From Lachnospiraceae bacterium FE2018 (GTDB lineage Bacteria > Bacillota > Clostridia > Lachnospirales > Lachnospiraceae): a stretch of 40,710 bases of DNA. A program made the translations under genes and the position numbers. A model generated the notes under the pieces. The model saw only the letters and a list, made by a program, of their open reading frames with translations. It did not search any database and was not told the DNA's origin. Shown here in pieces: positions 7,602-15,655 of the stretch (position 1 is its first letter; each line of letters starts with the position of its first letter). The DNA is taken from the NCBI GenBank assembly GCA_000702845.1, contig JNKK01000023.1, positions 1-40,710 on the forward strand, in the 5' to 3' direction.

Positions 7602-8396
7602 ATGAAGCTGAGAAAAACCAGATCTGTTGTGATGCTAACTATTTTATTTTCCGCATTGTACGCTTTGACGGCTTTCACGCCGGTCACTGCATCGGCAGCC
7701 GCAAAGAAAAAGGTATATGTAATATCTGACATATCAATCAGAGATACTTCCGGGCGGACTGTTGATCATATGAAGTATAGCTACAATAAGAACGGACTTG
7801 TCACAAAGCGGGTCTGGAGCCAGCCGGGCGGATCAGTTTCGGACAGCTATCAATACGATAAAAGCTTTCATATCAAAAAGCAGACGACGGGAGAAGGCGG
7901 CAAAAAAGGTTCTGAATGTAAGTATATTTATAAAAACGGCTTTCTAACGGAATGCAAAGAAAATTATATTGCGATGGGTGAAAAAGTATCAACCTTGTAT
8001 GAGTATAACAGCAAAGGTCAGTTAAAGAAGATGGAAGGAGACAATACCCCCGAAACAACCTTTAAATATAACAGGAAAGGCCTGCTGAAGCAGAAAAGCG
8101 AGCTTTATAATTATGAGGGCGCAAAGCCCGAAAAGACGACTTACAAATACGATAAGAAGGGGAATGTCAAAAAGATCTATCAGGGGAAAACCCTGGATCG
8201 GATCTATAAAAACTCATATGTAAAAGGAACCAGGCGGCTCAAATCGGTGACAGTCTGCTACGGAAACGGCAGAACGATATGCACTTGCAACATTTCATAT
8301 AAAACGATGAAGGTGAGCAGGGCGGCCGCACAGGCAGTCTCAAAGCAGCAGGTTCAGTGGACGAGAGATCCGGTATTCACGCTGTTTCAGATGTAG
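7602..8396 (+). CDS. Secreted YD-repeat-like protein
   Basis: The 264-residue product begins with a signal peptide (MKLRKTR, hydrophobic core to about residue 25, ASAAA cleavage-like site). The mature part shows repeated short strands of the form YxYNxxGxL, for example YSYNKNGLV, YEYNSKGQL, FKYNRKGLL and YKYDKKGNV, as in YD/RHS repeats. There is no toxin-like C-terminal domain and the length is far below true RHS proteins. ATG 7602 was chosen because AGGAG lies just upstream; the longer frame from 7566 has none. It is probably exported and soluble or loosely wall-associated; function unknown. Confidence 0.75.
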   Translation: MKLRKTRSVVMLTILFSALYALTAFTPVTASAAAKKKVYVISDISIRDTSGRTVDHMKYSYNKNGLVTKRVWSQPGGSVSDSYQYDKSFHIKKQTTGEGGKKGSECKYIYKNGFLTECKENYIAMGEKVSTLYEYNSKGQLKKMEGDNTPETTFKYNRKGLLKQKSELYNYEGAKPEKTTYKYDKKGNVKKIYQGKTLDRIYKNSYVKGTRRLKSVTVCYGNGRTICTCNISYKTMKVSRAAAQAVSKQQVQWTRDPVFTLFQM

Positions 8397-8433
8397 AGAT
8401 GACGTGATCTTATGGCAGTAAAAGGAATCAGAA

Positions 8434-9069
8434 ATGGCAAACACATATCAGGTAATTGATGAAAAAACATGGGAAAGAGCAGTACACTGTGCGGTTTTCA
8501 GAAACAGTGTTGAGCCTTGTTACTGTATAACCTTTGAAGCAGATATCACACAGTTCAAAAGAAAAGTGAGAGAACAGGGACTCTCTTTTTCTATGGCAAT
8601 GATATATGCGGTGTGTACATGTGCCAATCAGATTAAAGAATTCCGCTACAGGTTTCTGGATGGAAAGATTGTCCTGTATGATCATATCGATGCTGCGTTC
8701 ACATACCTGAATCCGGACACAGACCTCTTCAAATTTGTAAATGTACCGCTGCGCGGCGATATGAAAGAGTTTGTAGAACTGGCATTGAAAACGGCAGAAG
8801 AACAGAAAGAATACTTTACCGGTCCGCCGGGAAATGATGTGTACCAATGTTCGCCAATGCCCTGGTTCACATACACGCATGTATCACATACAAATTCCGG
8901 CAGGAAAGACAATGCAATGCCGTTATTCAACTGGGGAAAATACTTTGAGCGGGACGGCAGGCTGCTGATTCCGATTTCCGTACAGGTACACCATTCCTTC
9001 GTAGACGGAATACATGTCGGTCGATTCGTAGAATTGCTTCAAAAATATTTTAACGGGACAGAGTTATAG
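8434..9069 (+). CDS. Chloramphenicol acetyltransferase-family protein
   Basis: The 211-residue protein matches type A CATs in length and motifs. There is an FxxxxDITxFK-like N-terminal segment, a central SFSMAMIYAVCTCANQIKEF region and the C-terminal catalytic signature HHSFVDGIHVGRF, where the second His is the general base in CAT. CATs acetylate chloramphenicol from acetyl-CoA as trimers, but chromosomal homologues in gut Firmicutes often have unknown substrates. An AAGGA site precedes the ATG. A strong terminator follows. The last codons lie inside one copy of a 28-bp repeat also found after the lacI-type gene. Confidence 0.8.
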   Translation: MANTYQVIDEKTWERAVHCAVFRNSVEPCYCITFEADITQFKRKVREQGLSFSMAMIYAVCTCANQIKEFRYRFLDGKIVLYDHIDAAFTYLNPDTDLFKFVNVPLRGDMKEFVELALKTAEEQKEYFTGPPGNDVYQCSPMPWFTYTHVSHTNSGRKDNAMPLFNWGKYFERDGRLLIPISVQVHHSFVDGIHVGRFVELLQKYFNGTEL

Positions 9070-9085
9070 ATCAATTCCAGAGAAA
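9058..9085 (+). repeat. 28-bp direct repeat, copy 1
   Basis: This 28-base sequence covers the end of the CAT-family gene and recurs at 11811-11838 with 27 of 28 bases identical (A/T difference at base 17). Both copies begin ACAGAGTTATAGATCA. The pair flanks the binding-protein and LacI genes. Confidence 0.85.
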
Positions 9086-9105
9086 TGGTGGTTTTATTGT
9101 GTATT

Positions 9106-9135
9106 CGGCAAGCCGGTTTTGGCTTGCCGATGTTG
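9106..9135 (+). terminator. Terminator after the CAT-family gene
   Basis: CGGCAAGCC (9106-9114) pairs perfectly with GGCTTGCCG (9121-9129), followed by a T-rich ATGTTGTTGTTT. Confidence 0.75.
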
Positions 9136-9143
9136 TTGTTTAG

Positions 9144-9254
9144 CGTTTATAAAACGTTTACTTCAATTTCACGGATTGCAATGCTTAAGGCGGAGAATTA
9201 CTGTAATTTAATTACCTTGGCCAATTTTTAAACAAATTAAATGTTTAAAAATTG
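9144..9254. promoter_or_regulatory. Cluster of palindromes upstream of the sugar-binding protein gene
   Basis: Four dyads lie here: CGTTT-ATA-AAACG (9144-9156), AAACGTTT (9152-9159), GTAATT-T-AATTAC (9203-9215), and a perfect 13-bp inverted repeat with a 7-base loop (arms 9222-9234 and 9242-9254). AAACGTTT-centred palindromes are typical LacI-family operators, and a LacI-family gene lies downstream. The long AT-rich dyad could be another operator or a leader hairpin. A -35-like TTGCAA occurs at 9176-9181 but its -10 is poor, so I do not place the promoter. Confidence 0.55.
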
Positions 9255-9332
9255 ATTGACTAAAAGGAGATAGTATGTTATGTATAAAATGCAATGTTTT
9301 TTATTGTGTTAAAACAGGAAAGGAGTTTATTG

Positions 9333-10652
9333 ATGAAAAGGAAACTGGTTTCGATTCTGGTTGGTACGGCAATGATTTCTGCGCTGCTCGCAGGCTGCGG
9401 CGGATCTGACAGTTCGACTGCTGCCTCTGGTTCATCAGCAGCTGAGGCTGCATCTGAAGCTGTATCTGAGGCAGTTGAGGAAGAGGCAGCTGCATCATCT
9501 GCGTCTGAGGTGACATCGGAGTCTGCAGAAGCTGTATCCGAGAGTGCAGCTGCAGAAGAGGATACCGGAGCAGCAGAAGAAGCTGAAGAAGTATCTGCTG
9601 ATGCACTTGTAATTAATCCGGACAATATGCTGGAAGGAACTCCCTACGAAGGGATTGAAGCAAAAGATGCATATGAGTTTGAGATTATTGTAAAGGCTTT
9701 CCAGGCTTCTTATTATCAGGCTGTTATCGAAGGTGCTAATGATGCGGCAGCAGATCTTGGCGTAACTGTTAATGCACTTGGACCGAACACTGAGTCTGAT
9801 ATTGCAGACCAGGTAAATATGCTGAATTCTGCAGTAAATGGCAACCTTGATGGTGTTGCAATTGCTCCCTGTGACAATGCTTCGGTTATCGACTCTCTGA
9901 ACAACGCGAAAAAAGCCGGCGTTCCGGTTGTATATTTTGACTCTCTGGCAGATGAAACACCGGAAGGTACCGTTATGGCAGCTGTCGTTACAGATTCACT
10001 TGCAGCAGGCGGCGTAGGCGGACAGGAAATGTGGAATGCGATCAAAGGCCGTGTAGGTGACCAGCAGGTTCAGGTTGGTATGCTGGCACAGGATGCTGTT
10101 TCCAGCAATCATCAGCTGAGAGGCCTTGGATTTATTAACGGACTGATTGACGCGGCGAAGGCTGACGGTGTCAGTGTTGCAGTCACAGGAAATGACTGGT
10201 TCGTAGGCGCAGTCGAGGACAGCGGAGATGCTTCAACCGCCCAGGTTGTTATCAACTGCGCGGTTCCGGCACAGTCAAATATTGATATGTGTGCGACAGA
10301 GGCATCTGCAATCATGAACAAGGATGGATTTGCAGGAATCTATGGAAGCGGCCAGCTTGCATCCGAGGGTATCATTCAGGCTAATGACAATCTGGCAGTT
10401 CTGGGTTCTGATCCGGAAAATGATGCGATCATGGTTGGATTCGACGCAGGAACAATTCTGAAAGGCGCTGTTGCGGACGGTACGGTTTACGGTGCAATCA
10501 CACAGATGCCATACGCAGAAGGATATTATACGGTTGCGGCACTTGTTGCAGCAGCAAACGGCGACAAAGTAGTAGATATGCCGCTTCCGGGATATTTCTA
10601 CAATGCAGCAAATATGGAAGATGAACTGATTGCTCCAAACCTTTATGAATAA
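9333..10652 (+). CDS. Sugar ABC transporter substrate-binding lipoprotein (RbsB-like)
   Basis: The 439-residue protein has a lipoprotein signal peptide with lipobox LLAGC (Cys22) and an Ala/Glu/Ser-rich linker to about residue 95. A periplasmic-binding-protein type 1 fold follows: FEIIVKAFQASYYQAVIEGA, then LDGVAIAPCD and VPVVYFDS, as in ribose/xylose-type binding proteins. ATG 9333 follows AAAGGAG; the upstream in-frame ATG at 9294 lacks one. It should capture a sugar or related solute at the outer face of the membrane. No permease or ATPase gene lies nearby, so it must work with a distant transporter or as a sensor subunit. It is probably regulated by the LacI protein encoded next. Confidence 0.85.
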   Translation: MKRKLVSILVGTAMISALLAGCGGSDSSTAASGSSAAEAASEAVSEAVEEEAAASSASEVTSESAEAVSESAAAEEDTGAAEEAEEVSADALVINPDNMLEGTPYEGIEAKDAYEFEIIVKAFQASYYQAVIEGANDAAADLGVTVNALGPNTESDIADQVNMLNSAVNGNLDGVAIAPCDNASVIDSLNNAKKAGVPVVYFDSLADETPEGTVMAAVVTDSLAAGGVGGQEMWNAIKGRVGDQQVQVGMLAQDAVSSNHQLRGLGFINGLIDAAKADGVSVAVTGNDWFVGAVEDSGDASTAQVVINCAVPAQSNIDMCATEASAIMNKDGFAGIYGSGQLASEGIIQANDNLAVLGSDPENDAIMVGFDAGTILKGAVADGTVYGAITQMPYAEGYYTVAALVAAANGDKVVDMPLPGYFYNAANMEDELIAPNLYE

Positions 10653-10696
10653 TCCGGTGGATTAAGACAATCTGTGGTTATTAAGGATCAGTTTTT

Positions 10697-10729
10697 AAAG
10701 AGCCCGCCGCTATGCCGGCGGGTTCTTTC
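10697..10729 (+). terminator. Terminator after the binding-protein gene
   Basis: CCCGCCG (10703-10709) pairs with CGGCGGG (10716-10722). The stem extends with AAAGA upstream and TTCTTT downstream (one G-T pair), a strong intrinsic terminator that may work in both directions. Confidence 0.85.
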
Positions 10730-10801
10730 GTGTTATACTGATTTACAAGAGTGATGTGGAGTATATTCCGGGTTGCGGACAATTATACCGAGGAAGAAAA
10801 A

Positions 10802-11809
10802 ATGAGACCGACAATCAGAAAAATTGCAGAAGACAATGGTGTTTCACCGGCAACCGTCTCTCTGGTATTAAATAACAAACCGGGAGTTCGCACGGAGACA
10901 CGTCAGCGTATCACGAAAGTATTGGAAGAGAACGGATATGAGATCCGGAAGTACGAGAACAGAGAAAGCATTCAGTATATTTGTTATAAAAAATCAGGAT
11001 GGTTTTCAGAACGCCCGGACAGTTTTTATTCTTATGTGATGAGTGGAATTGCAGAGGGATGCCGGAAAATGGATGCCACGCTTCATGTTTCCTATGCGTC
11101 GGAAGAAACAATGCAGGAGCAGATGGATGAGGCGGTTAAGATGGGGGCCTCTGGTATTGTTCTTCTGGGTACGGAATTAGCACCTGATGAAACGATTCCA
11201 TTCTCTGTGTCTGAGATTCCGGTTGTAATTATGGATCATCCGTTTTATGCGCAGCCTCTGAATTGTATCTTCCCGGATGATTCCTCTGGTCTGAATGAAG
11301 CGGTGGAACATCTCACGGGACTGGGGCATACACAGATCGGATTCATTTCCCTGCGTGGTACTTTTGGAGAATTAGACAACCGTGAGCGGAGCTGGCGCCG
11401 TATAATGGATGAACATGGTCTTTGCATATCAGAGGAGCATATACTTCATCTTAGCACTTGTGTGGCCGATGCGCAGTGTGAAATCGAACAATATCTGGAA
11501 AAAACTGCAAGTGTACCGACAGCAATGATTGCTGTAAATGATGTGCTCGGAAGCGCATTAATTGGTGTTCTTTTAAAGCGTGGCATACGTGTGCCGGAGG
11601 ATATGTCTGTGATCGGATTTGACAACTCCGGGCTCTGTGAATTAACTGTTCCGAATCTAAGCTCAATAGATACTCAGATTGGCAAAATGGGTGAACTGGC
11701 AGTAAGACGCTTGTTCGAACTGGCAAAATGGAAGGATGAACAGCCGGTAAAAACCATGACAGCGACACGTCTGATCCTTCGCAGTTCAACAGGCATCGCG
11801 CCGCGATGA
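10802..11809 (+). CDS. LacI-family transcriptional regulator
   Basis: The 335-residue protein has the LacI helix-turn-helix and hinge at residues 1-60: TIRKIAEDNGVSPATVSLVL with NNKPGVRTETRQRI. A periplasmic-binding-like effector domain follows (GIVLLG, VVIMDHP, HLTGLGHTQIGFI, VIGFDNSGL). ATG 10802 follows GAGGAAG; the longer frame from 10751 lacks a site. It likely controls the preceding binding-protein gene through the AAACGTTT palindrome and perhaps the oxidoreductase gene that follows 44 bases later. The inducer is unknown, presumably a sugar or its oxidised product. Confidence 0.9.
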   Translation: MRPTIRKIAEDNGVSPATVSLVLNNKPGVRTETRQRITKVLEENGYEIRKYENRESIQYICYKKSGWFSERPDSFYSYVMSGIAEGCRKMDATLHVSYASEETMQEQMDEAVKMGASGIVLLGTELAPDETIPFSVSEIPVVIMDHPFYAQPLNCIFPDDSSGLNEAVEHLTGLGHTQIGFISLRGTFGELDNRERSWRRIMDEHGLCISEEHILHLSTCVADAQCEIEQYLEKTASVPTAMIAVNDVLGSALIGVLLKRGIRVPEDMSVIGFDNSGLCELTVPNLSSIDTQIGKMGELAVRRLFELAKWKDEQPVKTMTATRLILRSSTGIAPR

Positions 11810-11810
11810 A

Positions 11811-11838
11811 ACAGAGTTATAGATCATTTCCAGAGAAA
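11811..11838 (+). repeat. 28-bp direct repeat, copy 2
   Basis: This is the second copy of the repeat at 9058-9085 (27/28 identical), lying between the LacI stop codon and the ribosome binding site of the oxidoreductase gene. Confidence 0.85.
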
Positions 11839-11853
11839 GGGGAAGGTAAGTTA

Positions 11854-12996
11854 ATGAAAAAACTGAAATTTGGCATGGTTGGCGGCGGAAACGGCGCGTT
11901 TATCGGGAACGTGCACCGCAGGGGCGCGCAGATGGACAATCTTGCGCGGCTGACAGCAGGTTGTTTTACTCGAAACCCGGAGAAAAATCTGGAGACTGCA
12001 GCAGCCTGGGATGTGGATGATCCGGATCGTGTCTACGCAAATTATGAGGAAATGGCAGAGAAGGAGTCGGCACGCGCGGACTGTATCGATTTTGTGACCA
12101 TAGTGACGCCGACGGATACACATTTTTCCATCGCAAAGTGCTTTCTGGAACATGGAATCAATGTCGTCTGTGACAAGCCGATCTGTCTGACTTCGGAAGA
12201 AGGTGAGACACTGAAGGCTATTGCGGATGAGAAGGGGCTGCAGTTTGGTGTAACCTATACCTATGCCTCTTATGCAGCAATTCGTCAGGCGCGCGAGATG
12301 ATCCGGAATGGAGCGATCGGAGAGATCATCAATGTTATTGCTGAATATCCGCAGGACTGGCTGATTGTATCTACCGTTGCCCAGAGCAGCGATCAGGCAA
12401 TGTGGCGTCTTGATCCGAAGCGCGCGGGTTCGACGGCCTGCTGCTCAGATATCGGAACACATCTTGAGGCGCTGATTTCACGCATGACCGGTCTGCATCC
12501 GGAAGAAGTTCTGGCGCGGTTTACACATTATAAAGGATCTCCCCTGGAGCATGACATTCAGGTACTTATGAAGCTGACAGGCGGCGTGCCGGGTATGATG
12601 TGGGCATCGCAGATTGCCACCGGAAATGACTGCGGCGTCAGGATCCGGGTGTACGGTGACAAAGGTTCTCTGGAGTGGAGACATACGTCACCGATGGAAC
12701 TGGTTTATGCGCCGCTGAATCATCCGGTACGTACAATTACCGCAAACCGTGAGTACAATGATCCGGCATGTCTGGAACTCTGCAGACTGCCGGCCGGTCA
12801 TCCGGAGGGATTTTACGAAGCATTCGGAAATGTTTACCATGCGTACTGTGCGCATCTGCTTGCAAAACGCGACGGTACAGATGCCGGGACACTGTCTTAT
12901 CCGACGATAGAAGATGGTCTGCGCGGACTGTATTTCACAGAAGCATGCCTTGCCAGTGACAACGACGGAAACGTGTGGAAAAAACTAAAAAGCTGA
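11854..12996 (+). CDS. Gfo/Idh/MocA-family NAD(P)-dependent oxidoreductase
   Basis: The 380-residue protein has an N-terminal Rossmann motif GMVGGGNGAFIGNVHRRGA. The active-site region is NVVCDKPI (the family EKP motif, here DKP), and the C-terminal part holds the conserved SDIGTHLEALI helix. The GGGxGAFIGxVHR signature is shared with a subgroup that includes levoglucosan and related sugar dehydrogenases, as I recall; the substrate is otherwise unknown. ATG 11854 follows GGGGAAGG. An upstream ATG overlaps the LacI stop by 4 bases but lacks a Shine-Dalgarno site. The LacI gene just before suggests use of an oxidisable sugar or polyol. Confidence 0.85.
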   Translation: MKKLKFGMVGGGNGAFIGNVHRRGAQMDNLARLTAGCFTRNPEKNLETAAAWDVDDPDRVYANYEEMAEKESARADCIDFVTIVTPTDTHFSIAKCFLEHGINVVCDKPICLTSEEGETLKAIADEKGLQFGVTYTYASYAAIRQAREMIRNGAIGEIINVIAEYPQDWLIVSTVAQSSDQAMWRLDPKRAGSTACCSDIGTHLEALISRMTGLHPEEVLARFTHYKGSPLEHDIQVLMKLTGGVPGMMWASQIATGNDCGVRIRVYGDKGSLEWRHTSPMELVYAPLNHPVRTITANREYNDPACLELCRLPAGHPEGFYEAFGNVYHAYCAHLLAKRDGTDAGTLSYPTIEDGLRGLYFTEACLASDNDGNVWKKLKS

Positions 12997-13072
12997 TCAA
13001 CTCATCGATCACGCTGAAAGTAAGAGTAAAATGAACGCCGCGCGGGTCAGTTCCGCTGCGTGTATGATCTTA

Positions 13073-13100
13073 AGGCCGGTGCAAATGCACCGGCCTGTTA
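13073..13100 (+). terminator. Terminator after the oxidoreductase gene
   Basis: AGGCCGGTGCA (13073-13083) and TGCACCGGCCT (13086-13096) form a perfect 11-bp dyad, followed by only a short GTTATACT tract. Confidence 0.65.
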
Positions 13101-13112
13101 TACTAATATGAA

Positions 13113-13141
13113 TTCAAAAAACGCTTTCAACCTGATATAAT
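13113..13141 (+). promoter_or_regulatory. Promoter of the DUF285 gene
   Basis: TTCAAA (13113-13118), a 17-base spacer and a perfect TATAAT (13136-13141). The spacer contains AAACGCTTTC, which resembles half of a CcpA/LacI-type site. Confidence 0.55.
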
Positions 13142-13201
13142 AAATACAGGTAATGGCCTCCGTGGTATTGCGGAATATTTGATGATGTGAGGAGGGTCCT
13201 T

Positions 13202-14524
13202 ATGATGAGAATGACAGGAAAGCGATTGACAGCTCTGCTGCTGGCGGTGGCGATCGTTATAACGTGTATGCCGGTTTTGGGAAATCTGACAGATGGAACG
13301 TTTGGTATTCAGACGGTATATGCTGCCGGAGAAAAAACATATGCCAGATATGACAGCAGTGACAGCTCGCTGACATTTTTCAAAAGTAATGCTTCCTATG
13401 CAAACGGGCAGACGGATGGAAGTCTGACCTATTATACGAATTTTGTGGGAGATTATCTTAATGCCAACGAACTCCCCTGGCATGAGATAAGGGAAGATGT
13501 TGAAACTGTCAGATTTGAGGATGTGATCCGCCCGGCCGGCACGCAATACTGGTTTTACAATTTCAAAAACCTGAAAACGATCGAGAATCTTCAGTACCTG
13601 GATACATCCGATGTAACCTGGATGGGGTACATGTTTGCAAACTGTCTTGCGCTGGAATCTCTTGATGTAAGCAAACTGAACACCTCGAAAGTTGAATATA
13701 TGGAAAGCATGTTCCGATGGTGCAAATCATTAAAGGAACTTGATTTAAGTCATTTTGATACTTCTAATGTACTTGATATGAGTTACATGTTTTATGGACT
13801 TGAAAAGATCAAAAACCTGGATCTTTCTTCATTCAAGACAGATAAGGTAAAAAATATGGCTTACATGTTTCACCAGTCTTCGGTCCTGGGAACGATCGAC
13901 TTGAGCAGTTTCAATGTTTCGAACGTTTCAAACATGCAGGGAATGTTCGGATATTGCTCGCGGCTGAGAACGATTTACGTGAATCCTTCTATCTGGGATG
14001 CCTCGGGCGTATCGAATTCCGATAATATGTTTTATAAAACCAGTCTGCCCGGATATGATCCTTCAAAAGTCGATGCCAAAATGGCAGTTATAAAAGAAAA
14101 AGGCGGATATCTTACAGCTTCTGTTTCGAACCCTGGTTCAGGCAGCAAAGCAGAAGCAACCGGCTCGAATTCAAATTCCTCCGGGATCACCAGGGCCGCC
14201 AATCCGCTCTCTGTAAAAGCAAAAACTGCAGTGATTAAATATGCAAAACTGCGCAAAAAGACACAGACGCTGGCCGTCACCAAAGTAATTAAATTCAAAA
14301 AGAAGGGCCAGGGCACGTTGAAGTATAAGCTTTCATCCGCGAAGAACGGGAAGAAGAACTGTAAGAAATACTTCAAGATCAATACCAGAACCGGAAAACT
14401 GACAGTGAAGAAGGGACTGAAGAAAGGAACCTATCGGATCAAGGTGAAAGTCAGGGCAGGAGGAAATGCGAATTTTAATGCATCTGCCTGGAAGAAAGTA
14501 ACGTTTAAGGTAATCATAAAGTGA
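13202..14524 (+). CDS. DUF285 (BspA-type 25-residue repeat) surface protein
   Basis: The 440-residue protein has a signal peptide to about residue 42 (ending VYAAGE). Four to five DUF285 repeats follow at about residues 125-280, with the pattern LDTSDVTWMGYMFANC, LNTSKVEYMESMFRWC, FDTSNVLDMSYMFYG, FKTDKVKNMAYMF and FNVSNVSNMQGMF. A Gly/Ser linker leads to a lysine-rich beta domain of about 100 residues at the C-terminus. Such repeats form ladder-like folds on the surface of mycoplasmas and gut Firmicutes and may bind host or wall polymers. ATG 13202 follows GGAGGG. The lysine-rich tail probably binds the anionic wall. Confidence 0.8.
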   Translation: MMRMTGKRLTALLLAVAIVITCMPVLGNLTDGTFGIQTVYAAGEKTYARYDSSDSSLTFFKSNASYANGQTDGSLTYYTNFVGDYLNANELPWHEIREDVETVRFEDVIRPAGTQYWFYNFKNLKTIENLQYLDTSDVTWMGYMFANCLALESLDVSKLNTSKVEYMESMFRWCKSLKELDLSHFDTSNVLDMSYMFYGLEKIKNLDLSSFKTDKVKNMAYMFHQSSVLGTIDLSSFNVSNVSNMQGMFGYCSRLRTIYVNPSIWDASGVSNSDNMFYKTSLPGYDPSKVDAKMAVIKEKGGYLTASVSNPGSGSKAEATGSNSNSSGITRAANPLSVKAKTAVIKYAKLRKKTQTLAVTKVIKFKKKGQGTLKYKLSSAKNGKKNCKKYFKINTRTGKLTVKKGLKKGTYRIKVKVRAGGNANFNASAWKKVTFKVIIK

Positions 14525-14541
14525 AAAAGGAGGTTGCTGTT

Positions 14542-15624
14542 ATGAGAACGATGTGGAGACGTTTCTTTTCAGTGTTGATTGCTTTTGCAGTCACGGCAGG
14601 TATCTTCGTGATTCCAGGTGCCGGAACGGTCAGGGCTGAATCGCTTATGCTGTATTTTGATTATCCGCTTGCCGAGGAAGGGTCCTCGATTCCCGATACG
14701 CCCTCCATGCTGAAGGAGCGCGAAGAAAATGCAATTGTTAAACAGATCGAATGGAAAAAGGACGGAGTCGTAAAGACAGGAAAGTTTGAGCAGGGTGAAT
14801 ACACCTGTACACTGACACTTGCAAACGGCAAGAAGACGATCCCGGCAGAATCGATTTACATTGAGCTCTGTGGCATTGGTCAGTGGTGGTATTATGACGG
14901 CCAGACGGCTGAGGGATGGAAAAAATACCATGACACGTATACAATAAAGGAAAAATGTAAACATCTGAAAACGGAGAAGACATATATATACCTGGAGGAT
15001 GCCTCTTGTAAACCGGGCCGCGGCCAGTATGTGATTGCGTGCAAAGACTGCAGCGAGATCCTGGAATATCTGGATGAGTATATTACCTTTCCGCCCGACT
15101 ATGCTCACACATTTGAAGCGGTCAGCAGTAAAGACATCAAATTCAAATGGTCCGAAGATCTGCTTTCCTGCAAGGCATATGCGAAATGTGAGGAATGCGG
15201 TACAAAGGTTAAGTATGATTGCAAGGTGACGCGTAAAATTCTCAAGAAGGCAACAGCCGGAAAACCCGGTCAGATGAAAGTTACGGCGAAAGCTGTGTTC
15301 GGTGGAACCTTCAAAAAGTCCAAGACCGGACAGTATCTCATCAGAGGGAAACTGAAATCTGCGGCAAGTCCGAAGAAGAAACAGATGAAAGTCTCCTGGA
15401 AAACAGTGAAAAGTGCTTCCGGCTATAAAGTACAGTATGCGGAATCGAAGGATTTTTCAAAGGCGAAAACGGTCACAGTAACAGGAAGCGGAAAAAAGAC
15501 AAAAACGATAAAGAAACTCAAATCAGGCGTAAAATATTATGTACGGGTGCGCCCGATTAAAAAAATCGGAAATACGACAATCTACGGAGACTGGAGTAAA
15601 AAGAAAAGCACCGTTGTAAAATAA
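14542..15624 (+). CDS. Secreted protein with C-terminal FN3-like domain
   Basis: The 360-residue product has a signal peptide (MRTMWRR, core to about residue 30). The middle region carries several Cys pairs (CKDC at about 172-175, CEEC near 228) that look like a small metal or disulfide module. A C-terminal FN3-like domain starts near residue 275: MKVSWKTVKSASGYKVQYA, then GVKYYVRVRP. ATG 14542 follows AAGGAGG and lies 17 bases after the DUF285 gene, so the two are one operon. The FN3 module recurs at the end of the 1736-residue protein at 18135-23345. Function beyond surface location is unknown. Confidence 0.75.
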   Translation: MRTMWRRFFSVLIAFAVTAGIFVIPGAGTVRAESLMLYFDYPLAEEGSSIPDTPSMLKEREENAIVKQIEWKKDGVVKTGKFEQGEYTCTLTLANGKKTIPAESIYIELCGIGQWWYYDGQTAEGWKKYHDTYTIKEKCKHLKTEKTYIYLEDASCKPGRGQYVIACKDCSEILEYLDEYITFPPDYAHTFEAVSSKDIKFKWSEDLLSCKAYAKCEECGTKVKYDCKVTRKILKKATAGKPGQMKVTAKAVFGGTFKKSKTGQYLIRGKLKSAASPKKKQMKVSWKTVKSASGYKVQYAESKDFSKAKTVTVTGSGKKTKTIKKLKSGVKYYVRVRPIKKIGNTTIYGDWSKKKSTVVK

Positions 15625-15655
15625 AACCTGGACCCAATCAGTTACTGGAAAAAAC

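Noticed and set aside
9278-9625. Minus-strand ORFs rich in Ser/Ala and Gln/Leu
   Set aside because: They are antisense to the low-complexity linker of the binding lipoprotein.
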